A stretch of DNA of 64,000 nt from Pseudomonadota bacterium (GCA_963205005.1 CAUJHW010000058.1:1-64000); one strand, 5' to 3'; positions 33,387-42,406 are shown, numbered from the stretch's first letter. Numbers and translations: made by a program. Notes: a model not told the origin generated them from the sequence alone.

Positions 33387-36040
33387 CAGAGCTGTCCACG
33401 CACCAGCATGTCCGAGATCTGCGCGACCGTAGCTTGCTGGCTGGCCTTCATGGCCCGCCTGACCTCGTTGGGATCGTTCGAGCCGACGGCAATGTGGTTG
33501 GTCACGGTCACCGTCGATCCGGCGCCCTGGACCCCGAGCTTTCCGTCACGCCCCCGCTTGAGAGGCATGATCGCCTCCGGTCCCGCCTCCCCCATGAGCC
33601 CCGGAGAGAACCCGGCGCCGTTGGCGAACCTGAACAACGTGGGCGTGGCCACCACCCCGCCCTTCTCGAACCGAACCAGTCCGCTAGGGGCAAAGGCGTT
33701 GCCCTTGGCATTGGCCAGTCCTGTCGTCCACAGGCCAAGCTCCTGAGGACCCGATGCCCCGCCCGCGCCGACCATCATCCCGAGCAGTTGGGACATCCCC
33801 TGGCGGCCCATCATCCGCGCGACGTCGGCGATGATCGAGTCGGCAAGAGACTTGAAGTTGAGCTTGCCTGTCCTCACGACCTCGACAAACAGGTCTTCGA
33901 GCCCCCTGAATGCGCCCTCGAAGGCTTGCTGGGTCTGCAGGGCAGCGTTGTTCGCCTCGTCGAGGTAGTTGCTGACCGCCTCCTTCAGACCAATCGAGGC
34001 ATCTTGTTGCTTTTCTAAGACAGAGGACCAGTACTCGTCATAGGTCGAGAGGGCGCGATCCCGGAATGACCGGACGAGCGCAACCTGATCATCGATCTGC
34101 TTCCTCTGATCGTCGGTCTGGGCAGCAAGCCGGGTGCGACTGAGGTCGAAGAGCTGCTGTTGGTAGCGGTCCTCGATCTGCTCCAGGCCGGCGAGGCGCC
34201 GACGCTCCTGGTCACCGGCGCCCATCGCCGACAGCTCTCGCTGCTGGCCTTGTACGAGAATGTCGTAGTACTCCTGGGCCGATGCAGATGCCTGCTGGTA
34301 GGCTAGGTCGTTGCGCTTCAGCGCAGCCCCCTGCTGGATCAGGAGCACCTTCTCCTGGGCGGACGTGTCGTCTCGCCTCCGGCCCAGCTCCGCTTCGGCG
34401 TCGGCGATGTGGCGAAGGTTCTCGACCTGTTCGGAGCCGGTCAGCTTCTCCTGGCGTCGGCGGTTGATCTCCTTCTGGAGAGCCTGTTCTTCAACTTCGC
34501 TCGTAAGATTGAGCAGTCGGATACGCTCGTCGAAGTACTCTCGCTCCGAGATCAACCCGGCAGCGCGCGAAGCCTCAAGCAGCGATTCCGTATTACGGTA
34601 GTCGGCGGACATGCCCCGCAGCGCCCGCTGGATGTCGGCCAAGTCCCTGGCTAGGTCAGCCTTTCGCAGCCGAACCGCGTCGGCCGCAGCCTTACCGATC
34701 CCGGCCTTTGGAGCCGCGGCGGCAATGAGCTTGTTGATCTCGGCTTCGGACTTGCCGGCGGCCAAACCCGTCTCGCGGATCTGCTTGGCGACTTCGGCGT
34801 GCTTCTCGGCTGCGGTCTGGTACTTCTTGGCGAGGCCGTCCCACACAGACGACGCTCGCTGGGCTGCGGCGCGCCGCTTGGCCTGTTCGTCTCCCTCGGC
34901 CAGCGGGTCGGCCCCCTTGGTATCCGCTTCGCCGCCAATCTTTCGGGCAAGCCGGTCCCGTCGTTCGATGACACGGGCAAGCGCGGACTCGGCCTCCTTG
35001 ATGTCCTGGATCAGCGTCTTGCCAACGCCCAGCACGCGAGGAAGTAGGTTCTCGTCCTTCTGCGCCCGTAGTTCCGCTAGACGACCTTGGATGCTCCCGA
35101 TGGTTGCCTCGAAGATCTTCAGGCGCGCCTCGGGGAAAAGATCGTTGAAGAAGTCATCCGGATCGGCGACAAACTTGGACAGGCCCTGCAAGGCATGAGC
35201 AAGGCCGGTTGTCGCCCCAGAGGCTTTGTCGATCTGACCGATCAACGCCAGAAAGGCATTCGAGACCTGCTGTAGGCCTTGGCCTACCGTCGCCGGCATC
35301 CGGGCGAACTCTTCGTTCAGCTTGCCCTGCTGGCTGAGTAGCGCGCCGATGGCGACGTCGGCGGTCAGCTTGCCCTCCGAGGCGAACACGCGCAGTTCGC
35401 CGACCGTCTTGCCGAGGCCGTCGGCAATAGCCTGCATGATTCGCGGCGCGCCTTCCAGGACGCTGTTGAACTCCTCGCCGCGGATCACGCCGGCGGAGAA
35501 ACCCTGGCTCAGCTGCAGAAGAGCGCCAGAGGCCTGAGCAGTCGTGGTCCCGGAGACGATCAAGGACTTGTTGACGATCTCCGTGACCTTCAGGAGGTCG
35601 CGGGCACTGACGCCGCTGTCCTTTGTGGCCCGGGCCATCCGGGAGTACAGATCCACCGTTTCGCCTAGCGGAGCCCTGGTCTCTTGGGCGAGGTCGTATA
35701 GCTCCTTCTGGACGAGGGCGAGTTGACCGGCGCCATCAGTCACGAGCGATAGCCTGGCGGTCATGCCGCTGTAGGCATCGCTCGCTTGGATGGCCTGACG
35801 GGCCACTTCGGCCAAGCCGAGCGCCGGAACAAGCCGGGACATCGCCTTCGTGGCTCGATTGAGAGACGCCGCCGCGCGCTCGACGTTGTTCAGTCCATCC
35901 GCAGCCGCGCGCCCTGCGCTCCCGATTCGCTCCACGGCGCGCTCGGCGCCCCGGCCGGCGCCAGTCAGCTTGTCGAGTTCAGTGGACGCACGTCGGGCGT
36001 CGGAGGAATCGATCTTGATTCCAAGCGACGCTACGTTCAT
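33386..36040 (-). CDS. tail tape measure protein
   Basis: An 884-residue protein. Residues 80-260 match the conserved tape-measure N-terminal domain (ASDAYSGMTARLSLVTDGAG; VSGTTTAQASGALLQLSQGF; RGEEFNSVLEGAPRIMQAIA). Long helical rods with many Gln/Ala/Glu follow, and the end has LMGEAGPEAIMPLKRGRDGK, the usual C-terminal signature. It sets tail length and helps DNA pass into the cell. ATG 36040 overlaps the frameshift product's stop. Confidence 0.93.
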   Translation of the reverse strand: MNVASLGIKIDSSDARRASTELDKLTGAGRGAERAVERIGSAGRAAADGLNNVERAAASLNRATKAMSRLVPALGLAEVARQAIQASDAYSGMTARLSLVTDGAGQLALVQKELYDLAQETRAPLGETVDLYSRMARATKDSGVSARDLLKVTEIVNKSLIVSGTTTAQASGALLQLSQGFSAGVIRGEEFNSVLEGAPRIMQAIADGLGKTVGELRVFASEGKLTADVAIGALLSQQGKLNEEFARMPATVGQGLQQVSNAFLALIGQIDKASGATTGLAHALQGLSKFVADPDDFFNDLFPEARLKIFEATIGSIQGRLAELRAQKDENLLPRVLGVGKTLIQDIKEAESALARVIERRDRLARKIGGEADTKGADPLAEGDEQAKRRAAAQRASSVWDGLAKKYQTAAEKHAEVAKQIRETGLAAGKSEAEINKLIAAAAPKAGIGKAAADAVRLRKADLARDLADIQRALRGMSADYRNTESLLEASRAAGLISEREYFDERIRLLNLTSEVEEQALQKEINRRRQEKLTGSEQVENLRHIADAEAELGRRRDDTSAQEKVLLIQQGAALKRNDLAYQQASASAQEYYDILVQGQQRELSAMGAGDQERRRLAGLEQIEDRYQQQLFDLSRTRLAAQTDDQRKQIDDQVALVRSFRDRALSTYDEYWSSVLEKQQDASIGLKEAVSNYLDEANNAALQTQQAFEGAFRGLEDLFVEVVRTGKLNFKSLADSIIADVARMMGRQGMSQLLGMMVGAGGASGPQELGLWTTGLANAKGNAFAPSGLVRFEKGGVVATPTLFRFANGAGFSPGLMGEAGPEAIMPLKRGRDGKLGVQGAGSTVTVTNHIAVGSNDPNEVRRAMKASQQATVAQISDMLVRGQL

Positions 36041-36339
36041 CGTCTGAGCAGCTTCAGGTGGGTTGCTTCCATCAGACGGATGCCCTCAAAGACATCCGTC
36101 CATCGGTCTCTCTTGACGCCGACGAACCTCATGACCACAGGAAGAGCGCCGTAGTCCAGGCCAATCAACCCGCCGGCGCCGGCCCGCCACTGGGTGTTCA
36201 TCGCGCAGTAGACGTTCAGCGTCTCGACGTTGTCGGGCCAGACCTCGGTGTCCTCGAAGTCGCTCTCGGTCAGCCCGTACCGCGCAAGCTCCGCCCTGTC
36301 CGGACGGCCCTGATGGAGCCGCTCAGTTACGTCCGTCAG
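36037..36339 (-). CDS. tail chaperone -1 frameshift extension (gpT-like, DUF1799-like)
   Basis: A 100-codon frame in the -1 register of the chaperone, with no start codon of its own near its 5' end. It begins at CTG after the slippery heptamer A AAA AAC (36339-36345 on the minus strand), and runs LTDVTERLHQGRPDRAELAR through TQWRAGAGGLIGLDYGALP to a TGA that overlaps the tape-measure start. The result is a gpG-gpGT pair in lambda style. The longer fusion (36037-36650) would bridge tail tube and tape measure in assembly. Confidence 0.88.
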   Translation of the reverse strand: MTDVTERLHQGRPDRAELARYGLTESDFEDTEVWPDNVETLNVYCAMNTQWRAGAGGLIGLDYGALPVVMRFVGVKRDRWTDVFEGIRLMEATHLKLLRR

Positions 36340-36650
36340 TTTTTTAGGCGGGCCGAGGTCAGTTCGCGCAGGTAGGTATCACGGATCGCCTCGGCGGCGC
36401 CGTGGTAGTTGTCCAGCAGTGCCGCGACGGTCTCGCGTTCGAAGCCAGCATCGACTCCTGCCCAGCCGCTGACGATCTCCAGGATGAAGTCGATGTCGGC
36501 TGGCTTGGCCTCCGCCGTCGCCTTGATCCAATCCGCCAGCGCCTTCTGCGTGCGGTGCCGGAAGATGAACTCGACCGGTTCTGGCTTCGCGCCGGGAACG
36601 GGAATCTCGACCTTCGCGCGGAAGGTCGGCTCTGGGTTGAGCTTGAACAT
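36336..36650 (-). CDS. tail assembly chaperone (gpG-like)
   Basis: A 104-residue protein directly upstream of the tape measure. It carries VEFIFRHRTQKALADWIKAT and IVSGWAGVDAGFERETVAAL, a pattern typical of phage tail assembly chaperones. Its stop TGA lies just after the slippery site CTA AAA AAC TGA, so a fraction of ribosomes should shift to make the longer product. Confidence 0.88.
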   Translation of the reverse strand: MFKLNPEPTFRAKVEIPVPGAKPEPVEFIFRHRTQKALADWIKATAEAKPADIDFILEIVSGWAGVDAGFERETVAALLDNYHGAAEAIRDTYLRELTSARLKN

Positions 36651-37318
36651 CAGCTGGCGTACCGCACCGGATCACCGGAGAACGACAGCGTGACCTGTAC
36701 AGTCATGAGTTCGTTCACGGTTAGGGACGGGATGACGCTCAGGCTGATGTAGGCGTTGTAGAGCAGGATCCCGCCGTTGGACAGCGTCACCCGGACAGCG
36801 CGAGGCACTCGGTCGTCGTTCGCTTCCTTCGCCAGGATATAGCCCGGGAGGGTCGGGTCGTCGGCCACCGTGAACTCGATGCCGGCGGCCGTCTTGGTCG
36901 TCGGGATCCGCTTCTCGGAGTCGGCCTCGAGGAACTGGTAGTTCAGGAAGTTCTGCTCGCCACCGCTGGACGTGGATCCGGTGATCTGCGCCAGCTGCGT
37001 CCAGCCGGTGACCTTCCGTGCCGACCCTGCACCACCGCCGACGGGGAACAGGTTCGTCTTGGTGGTGTCGATGCCTTCCAGGTCGAAGACGCCAGAGGCA
37101 GACCCGTCGACGCGGACAACGCGGTCGGTCAGCTTAGACCAACCCGAGGTGACTTCGACGTAGTCGCCGTCCACGAAGCCATGGGAGGCAGCGGTCGCGA
37201 CGCCAGGGTTGGCGTTGGAGATCGCCGAGATGGCGACCGGCGTGCCATAGCCGGACGCGATAGCGACCAGAGAACCGTTTGGTAGCGAAACAGCGATGAT
37301 AGTTCCTTCGAGGGTCAA
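36650..37318 (-). CDS. major tail tube protein
   Basis: A 222-residue beta-rich protein between the terminator and the chaperone, the position of lambda gpV. SHGFVDGDYVEVTSGWSKLT and TGWTQLAQITGSTSSGGEQN occur in phage tail-tube proteins. The only plausible start is TTG 37318 with a GAAGGG close ahead; the spacing is short, so the true start is uncertain. Confidence 0.82.
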   Translation of the reverse strand: MTLEGTIIAVSLPNGSLVAIASGYGTPVAISAISNANPGVATAASHGFVDGDYVEVTSGWSKLTDRVVRVDGSASGVFDLEGIDTTKTNLFPVGGGAGSARKVTGWTQLAQITGSTSSGGEQNFLNYQFLEADSEKRIPTTKTAAGIEFTVADDPTLPGYILAKEANDDRVPRAVRVTLSNGGILLYNAYISLSVIPSLTVNELMTVQVTLSFSGDPVRYAS

Positions 37319-37354
37319 CGACCCTTCGACAGAGGCGCCTGAGCGCCAGAAGCG

Positions 37355-37377
37355 AAAAAAACCGCCCGAAGGCGGTT
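37355..37377 (-). terminator. rho-independent terminator before the tail tube gene
   Basis: Read on the minus strand, AACCGCC TTCG GGCGGTT is followed by a T run of six. A tight 7-bp stem with a TTCG loop. It lies inside the late operon between the tail terminator gene and the tail tube gene, so it would trim or time downstream expression unless antiterminated. Confidence 0.88.
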
Positions 37378-37397
37378 GTGCGGTTGGCCCGTCGGGC

Positions 37398-37805
37398 CTA
37401 GATCAGGTCAGCCCTGTAGGCGAAACTGACCGGCAGGTAGTAGCAGTCCGGCTCTTGCTCGGACCGACCACAGGAGACGGGCGAGATGACTTGCACGGTG
37501 AGCCCGGGGCCCGTAAGCCGCAGGTTGTTCGGGAACAGGGCCGAGAGGGATTCGGCGATAGACTCCCCCGGCCCCGGGCCTAGGCCGCGCTCGATGACAA
37601 CGGAGATCTGGAAGACGCCAGTGAACGACCGATGCGCCCCCAGAAGATCCTCGCTCACGGTGGGCGCCGGCAGCAGGAAGCACTGCAGGTACGTTCCGGC
37701 TGGCTGCGGCAGCATGACGTTCTGCCAGTGAACCGCCAGGCCCTGAGCTTCGGCCCAGGTCTTTAGGCGCCCTTCCAGCAGAGCCCGGACCTTGGCCTGG
37801 CTCAT
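37398..37805 (-). CDS. tail terminator protein (gpU/DUF4128-like)
   Basis: A 135-residue protein with VRALLEGRLKTWAEAQGLAV at the N-terminus and FTGVFQISVVIERGLGPGPG in the middle, the usual pattern of DUF4128 tail terminators. These cap the tube at the head-proximal end. ATGA overlap upstream. Confidence 0.83.
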   Translation of the reverse strand: MSQAKVRALLEGRLKTWAEAQGLAVHWQNVMLPQPAGTYLQCFLLPAPTVSEDLLGAHRSFTGVFQISVVIERGLGPGPGESIAESLSALFPNNLRLTGPGLTVQVISPVSCGRSEQEPDCYYLPVSFAYRADLI

Positions 37806-38191
37806 TCAAGCCCCGTCACGGCGAGCTTCACGAACTGCTGGAAGCGAGCCGCGGTGATTCGGACCATGCCGCTGGGCGCCTGTTTGGACCAGCCATCCTC
37901 CAGGCGCTTGGCGTACGGGAGCGAGTTCGTGATATAGGTGACATCGCCGTAGCCCGAGAGGATCGAAGCTTCCAGACGACCTGATGTCGCATCGCCCTTG
38001 TCCGTTTGCTCGGTTGTGGCGAGGTTGGGTACGCCATACCCGTGCTGCCAGTTGGCCCTGAAGCGGCCGGTGTCGACCGGTGACATCTGAACGAGGCTGT
38101 TGCCGATCTCGATGGCGACCTTCTTCGTGACCATCTCGGTGTTCGCGTTGAAGGTCTTCGCGAACTTGTCGAGATCGGAAACAAAGCTCAT
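37802..38191 (-). CDS. head-tail connector (HK97 gp10/gpZ-like)
   Basis: A 129-residue protein. AIEIGNSLVQMSPVDTGRFR followed by ANWQHGYG is the signature of gp10/gpZ-type tail completion proteins. YITNSLPYAKRLEDGWSKQA continues it. Between head closure and tail terminator as expected. Confidence 0.87.
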   Translation of the reverse strand: MSFVSDLDKFAKTFNANTEMVTKKVAIEIGNSLVQMSPVDTGRFRANWQHGYGVPNLATTEQTDKGDATSGRLEASILSGYGDVTYITNSLPYAKRLEDGWSKQAPSGMVRITAARFQQFVKLAVTGLE

Positions 38192-38532
38192 CCGCGCACC
38201 TGAATCTCGCTGAAGACCAGAACACCACCAGGCGCCAGAGGCTTGGATCGAATGACCTTGAAGACCGAACCGTCAACCAAGATCAGGTCGCCGAACTTCG
38301 GGCTGAGCGCCGCCGGCATGTAGACCTTCTGGTCCCCAACCAAGACGAGCTTGCCGTCGATCTCTCGCTGCTGGTAGTCCAGCTTGACGCCGACGAACTG
38401 ATGGTTGCTGGCCGGCAGCGCGGCTGTGCCGGTCGCCGGGTCGTAGGCCGATTGATTGACCACCTGCAAGGTCATCGGCCCGCCGAACTTCTCGATCAGC
38501 CGTCGAGCAGTCTCGGCAAGGCGCAGGTACAT
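38188..38532 (-). CDS. head closure (stopper) protein
   Basis: A 114-residue beta-rich protein with YLRLAETARRLIEKFGGPMT and QQREIDGKLVLVGDQKVYMP. The latter, with a strand-turn-strand and a conserved DG/GDQ, is common in phage head-closure proteins. Assigned by position and pattern. Confidence 0.78.
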   Translation of the reverse strand: MYLRLAETARRLIEKFGGPMTLQVVNQSAYDPATGTAALPASNHQFVGVKLDYQQREIDGKLVLVGDQKVYMPAALSPKFGDLILVDGSVFKVIRSKPLAPGGVLVFSEIQVRG

Positions 38533-38990
38533 CAGGCCCTCACCACCCTCGCCTGCCCCTGCCCATACACGAGGCCGGCCAGCAGCTTGTCGGCCACGGT
38601 GAAGCGCTTCTGGCCACCATTCAGACGAGCGGCATAGGTAACCGAAATCGGACCGACAGTCTCGGACTGCACGGCAGAGGCTTCGACATCGGCGTAGAGA
38701 TCGCCGACGATCGCCTTGGCTGCAAGCTCCATCGTGGCCTTGACCACCGACCTCTCAGGCCACGAGTAGCCGGACCGAGGCCATTCCAGCGCCTGGCTGT
38801 CGGAGACGGGCTCCGACTTGAACCGGTAGTTCGTGTCGATGTACTGCGTGGCCCGGCGAAGGGCTGCTTCCTTCGCGTCGTCGGTTCCGGTCCAGGAATT
38901 GTCCATCGCCGAGTGATAGGCGTTGGCCTGGGCGACGGAGGCATAGGCCTCTGCGTCTTCCAGGCCGGATCCGTCCTCGACGACGAGCAT
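38532..38990 (-). CDS. head-tail adaptor (DnaT-like)
   Basis: A 152-residue protein. MLVVEDGSGLEDAEAYASVA and AALRRATQYIDTNYRFKSEP, with EWPRSGYSWPERSVV, match the phage DnaT-like head-tail adaptor family that binds the portal and the closure protein. ATG 38990 overlaps the next gene's stop. Confidence 0.86.
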   Translation of the reverse strand: MLVVEDGSGLEDAEAYASVAQANAYHSAMDNSWTGTDDAKEAALRRATQYIDTNYRFKSEPVSDSQALEWPRSGYSWPERSVVKATMELAAKAIVGDLYADVEASAVQSETVGPISVTYAARLNGGQKRFTVADKLLAGLVYGQGQARVVRA

Positions 38991-39223
38991 CAGGCCTCCT
39001 GCACCATCCTATGCTTGAGCAGCTTGGCGACGTCCTGGCGCTTGACCGTCAACTCTTCGCCGACTTCGACGGGCTGGCCGCCGATGTGCGTCTCTTTGAG
39101 CACGACGATCCGGACCTCGTCCGGGGCTTGCGCGGCCGGATCATCGACTGGCGGGTCTTCCTTCGGCTGGTCTTCCATACGATCCTCGATCTGTGGGGCG
39201 TTCTTTCCCCGCTGCGTCGCCAT
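38990..39223 (-). CDS. small protein after capsid gene (DUF7210-like, 77 aa)
   Basis: From ATG 39223. An acidic start (EDQPKEDPPVDDPAAQAPDE) is followed by a compact domain RIVVLKETHIGGQPVEVGEE ending LLKHRMVQEA. Similar short proteins lie between capsid and adaptor genes in many siphophages; function not known. Confidence 0.75.
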   Translation of the reverse strand: MATQRGKNAPQIEDRMEDQPKEDPPVDDPAAQAPDEVRIVVLKETHIGGQPVEVGEELTVKRQDVAKLLKHRMVQEA

Positions 39224-40185
39224 CAGATATCCGCCAGGACCAGCACGCCGGCGGTGTGCTTGACCGAGGTGGCGATCTTGTCCCAGTTGGCGCCGGTCGA
39301 GATCTCGGCGTCCGTCGGGGATTTCCCGCCAGTGCCGACGTTCCAGCCGTAACCCTTCACGGTGATGCCGAAGTCGTAGTCGGCCTGCATCGTGGTCTCG
39401 ATGCGCTCTTTGCCGTTGGTCGTCTGGACGTTGACGATAAGCTCGCTCCCGTCGTAAACGACGCCGGCGCCAGCAACGAGGCCAAGAGCCTTGGCGTCCG
39501 CGCCCACACCGCTCTCGCGTAGCGCCGGGGCATCGGTGACAATGGTCGGCCGCCCGAGGATGTCGACGATGGTCACGCCGTCGGACTTGAACAGGTTGTT
39601 GGCATTGGTGATGTTCTGCCCGATCAGCCCGTGGTAGCTGACGCCATCCATCACGTTGGCGATGATGGCACCCGAGCGGTCGCCGAACTTCGCGTGCGCC
39701 TGGTTCATGCCCGCGTACGTGATCGGTCCGGCCCCCTGGTCGAAGGTCGTCAGCGTGCCGCGGGCCTCGATGGCAGCAATCAGGGCCGCGATGATGGTGT
39801 TGAGCTGGTCCTGAAGGATTGCCTCGGCCAGATTCCGGGAGATGACCTCGACGGCCTCTTCGGGGCTCTTGTTCACCCAGGCCATTTGGCCGGGCTCCCA
39901 GAGCGTCGGACCGAAGCCCCCGGCCACTTTGACGCCGGCTTCCTGGATCTGAACCAGCGGGGTCGCGGCAGCCGCGTTGTTCGCGGCATAGCGATCTACG
40001 CGACGCTGGGCCGCGTGAAGGCCCTGCCACTGGTTCTCCAGGCGGAAGTCGCCCTGGAATCCTTCGGTGGTCAGGATGATCGATCCGCGCGACGCCGCGT
40101 TGAACTTGTCGACCATCTGGCCGAGCGTCTCGATCGTGGTGGTTTGAAGGGCCTCATTGAAGACCTTCATGTTCGTCAGTGCCAT
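39223..40185 (-). CDS. major capsid protein
   Basis: A 320-residue protein in the capsid position after scaffold. QTTTIETLGQMVDKFNAASR, then GVKVAGGFGPTLWEPGQMAW and SDGVTIVDILGRPTIVTDAP, recall a P22/phiE125-like capsid group. It forms the head shell. The expected RNA-free start is ATG 40185, ten bases after the scaffold stop region. Confidence 0.87.
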   Translation of the reverse strand: MALTNMKVFNEALQTTTIETLGQMVDKFNAASRGSIILTTEGFQGDFRLENQWQGLHAAQRRVDRYAANNAAAATPLVQIQEAGVKVAGGFGPTLWEPGQMAWVNKSPEEAVEVISRNLAEAILQDQLNTIIAALIAAIEARGTLTTFDQGAGPITYAGMNQAHAKFGDRSGAIIANVMDGVSYHGLIGQNITNANNLFKSDGVTIVDILGRPTIVTDAPALRESGVGADAKALGLVAGAGVVYDGSELIVNVQTTNGKERIETTMQADYDFGITVKGYGWNVGTGGKSPTDAEISTGANWDKIATSVKHTAGVLVLADI

Positions 40186-40194
40186 CTTGTTTCC

Positions 40195-40935
40195 TTACGT
40201 AGATAGACCCGGGAACCTCGACTTGATCGCCGTCACTCGTGCGGCCTTGTCACCGCCGAGGTCACCCTGTTTCGTGCCGTTGCTCTTGCTCTCGCCTGCT
40301 CCGCCGCCGGACTGACCCGTGCCCTTGAGGATGGAATCCTTGTTGGGGTAGGCATCGACGATCAGAGCTAGGGCTTCCTCGAAGTCAGCGATCTCCCCGG
40401 GACGGGTAACGCTGTACATGTCCTTGCCGTTCGCATCCTTGGCTCGGATGCGCCCGTCTTCGATCTGAAAGCGGTTTCCGAAGGTCGCCTGAACGATGTC
40501 GGCAGGGATGGCGAGCTTCTCGGCGATGAACTTCGACCGAGAGAAGGCGCCGCCGAGCAGCTCGCTGACCAGTTGCGATTCCAGCTTGTCGCCGCGGCTG
40601 TTGGCCTCGTCGAGCTTTGCCTGAAACGCCTTGCCGATCTCCGCCTTGACCTTCTCGATCTCGCCGGCATCCACCAGCTTCTTCTGATCGAGGTTCGCGA
40701 CCGTCTCCAGGGCCTTGCGAGCCGCCGCGGGGTCTTCGATGCCCTCGAACGGCTTCAGCTTGCCTTCAGCAGCTTCGGCGCGCTCCCGGTGGGATTTCGC
40801 CTCGGCGTTGAGCCTGCTGATCGTCTGGACAGTCGAGGGCGCATCGAACGGAACTTCCTTCCCGTCGTCATGCACATAGACCGGCTTGCCGTCGACAACA
40901 ACTGCGTGACCTTCTGCGTTGAGCTTGAGCTTCAT
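40195..40935 (-). CDS. scaffolding protein (DUF6651-like)
   Basis: A 246-residue protein. A short beta start (KLKLNAEGHAVVVDGKPVYV) precedes a long charged helix (SRLNAEAKSHRERAEAAEGK; VKAEIGKAFQAKLDEANSRG) and a Gly/Ser-rich C-terminal region, the form of capsid scaffolds. ATG 40935 is chosen; ATG 40947 is possible. It guides shell assembly and then leaves. Confidence 0.83.
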   Translation of the reverse strand: MKLKLNAEGHAVVVDGKPVYVHDDGKEVPFDAPSTVQTISRLNAEAKSHRERAEAAEGKLKPFEGIEDPAAARKALETVANLDQKKLVDAGEIEKVKAEIGKAFQAKLDEANSRGDKLESQLVSELLGGAFSRSKFIAEKLAIPADIVQATFGNRFQIEDGRIRAKDANGKDMYSVTRPGEIADFEEALALIVDAYPNKDSILKGTGQSGGGAGESKSNGTKQGDLGGDKAARVTAIKSRFPGLST

Positions 40936-40984
40936 GTGATGGGCCATCCAACCCGGGCTGCGGCCGCATCCGCGACCAAAACAG

Positions 40985-41017
40985 AAAGGCCGCCGAGACA
41001 TCCGTCCGGGCGGCCTT
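40985..41017 (-). terminator. hairpin terminator 2 upstream of scaffold
   Basis: AAGGCCGCC (about 40986-40994) pairs with GGCGGCCTT (about 41009-41017). On the minus strand the 3' arm is followed by a T-rich CTTTCTGTTTT. Reads as a factor-independent terminator of leftward transcription. Confidence 0.72.
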
Positions 41018-41025
41018 GAAATGAA

Positions 41026-41056
41026 AAGGCCCGCTACGGTTTCCCGTGCGGGCCTT
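41026..41056 (-). terminator. hairpin terminator 1 upstream of scaffold
   Basis: Minus strand AAGGCCCGC ... GCGGGCCTT followed by TTCATTT; a 9-bp stem. It stands nine bases before the other hairpin, giving two tandem terminators between the zinc protein and the scaffold gene. Confidence 0.75.
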
Positions 41057-41073
41057 GATAAGTTAGTGGTCGG

Positions 41074-41313
41074 TTACTTCAATACGACTCGCTCGCCGCG
41101 CATGAAGCACAGCGCGCAGAGCCAGGTCTTCGTGCCACCGGAAGGGCGGCCGTTCTTGAACGTCATCCCGATCTTGGTTTCGATCGTTTCCAGGCCACCA
41201 CAGCGGTGGCACGAAAACATGTGCGGTGGCGCGACGGCGCGTATGCGCCTCCTGACGCGCTCCTTCGGCGTGTCTGGTGGCGGCGTTCCGTCGATGACCT
41301 TGAAGTCTGGCAC
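41074..41313 (-). CDS. small zinc-ribbon protein (79 aa)
   Basis: Two CxxC pairs, FSCHRCGGLE (C35, C38) and WLCALCFMRG, in a basic 79-residue protein, so a zinc ribbon is likely. Lies between the head morphogenesis gene and tandem terminators. Unknown role. Confidence 0.75.
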   Translation of the reverse strand: MPDFKVIDGTPPPDTPKERVRRRIRAVAPPHMFSCHRCGGLETIETKIGMTFKNGRPSGGTKTWLCALCFMRGERVVLK

Positions 41314-41317
41314 GGGC

Positions 41318-42406
41318 TCATTCTAGGCCCGCCCGCTTGAAGGCGGCAGCATCACGCTTCCGGAGGGCATCCAAGTCCAGCCATACGCCCTTGTCGTTGG
41401 CGAACTTGTCGAACTCGATGCCGCCCTGTCGGAAAAGCTTACCCCTGACGGGTCCGAGAACGTCGTCCTGGACATCCGCCAGCTGCTTCTTCAGCCACTG
41501 CCCGTAGGTCATCTCGGCCGGCACCTGCCCGTCCAGGCTCGCCCGGGTTCCGGCCAGGGCTTCGTCCAGGTCAATGCCCATCTCGCGCCAGGACTTCAGG
41601 ATGCGGGTACTGGTCGACCGGCAGCCGAAGTGAAGCCGACCCGGCCCGGATAGCCAGGGGATGCTATGCCCGACCGGCCTGTACTCCGTGTCGTACCGCT
41701 TGCCGTCCCTGACCATGCAGAGCTTCGAGGTCCGTCCGTCCAAGGTCGACACCCACTTGAAGCCCTTGATCAGGTCCAGGTTCGCTTCGTCGAACTGCGT
41801 CCGCGCCACCTGAGCAGTGTGAGCCAAGGCCGTCCGGACAATGGTCTCGGCGCTGCGCCGGTCGATCTCGATGATGCCGTCCTGGTAGCCCTTGGCCCGC
41901 GTACCACGGACCCGGCGGACGATGTCGCCCGTCGTCTGGCCCTCGGTGATGCCGATCCGGATCGCGTCCCGGATCCTCGTCATCCTGGTTGCCTCGATGC
42001 TATCTGACCACTCGGTCAGTAAGCGCCCCTGGAAAGGTCGGCCCAGCGCAGCCGCGTAGACGGTATCGGGTGACACCGTGTGCACCCGAACCGGGACCAG
42101 CCCCTCGATCATCTGCGCCTGATAGGACGCCTCATAGGCGGCCAGGTCACGAAGCTCGGCGCGTAGGAGTAGGCCGGCCTCGCGGTACGCCTGGATGTTC
42201 AGCGTCCGGACCGAGAACAGCACCGACTCCAGGCGCTCCAGCCGGTCTTCCGTGATCCCTTCCAGGGCAACCGCCAACTGAGCGAACAGGTCGGCATCGA
42301 CACGGTTCAACAACGCGATAAACCGCCTGACAACCCCGTTCGAGTACCGCGAGAAGTAGACCGCGTGGCGGATCGACTCCTCAAGCAGCCTTTCGTTGGC
42401 CGTCAT
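41318..42406 (-). CDS. head morphogenesis protein (MuF/SPP1 gp7-like)
   Basis: A 362-residue protein. The C-terminal half has RRSAETIVRTALAHTAQVAR, then FKWVSTLDGRTSKLCMVRDG and GPGRLHFGCRSTSTRILKSW: the conserved blocks of the phage MuF/gp7 family with the C...H...C pattern. The N-terminal half is helical. It binds the portal and is carried in the head. It overlaps the portal gene by 26 bases. Confidence 0.9.
   Translation of the reverse strand: MTANERLLEESIRHAVYFSRYSNGVVRRFIALLNRVDADLFAQLAVALEGITEDRLERLESVLFSVRTLNIQAYREAGLLLRAELRDLAAYEASYQAQMIEGLVPVRVHTVSPDTVYAAALGRPFQGRLLTEWSDSIEATRMTRIRDAIRIGITEGQTTGDIVRRVRGTRAKGYQDGIIEIDRRSAETIVRTALAHTAQVARTQFDEANLDLIKGFKWVSTLDGRTSKLCMVRDGKRYDTEYRPVGHSIPWLSGPGRLHFGCRSTSTRILKSWREMGIDLDEALAGTRASLDGQVPAEMTYGQWLKKQLADVQDDVLGPVRGKLFRQGGIEFDKFANDKGVWLDLDALRKRDAAAFKRAGLE

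Noticed and set aside
38990..40030. 346-codon minus-strand frame
   Set aside because: Arg/Gly/Pro-rich shadow of the capsid gene; only the last 77 codons (38990-39223) are a real gene.
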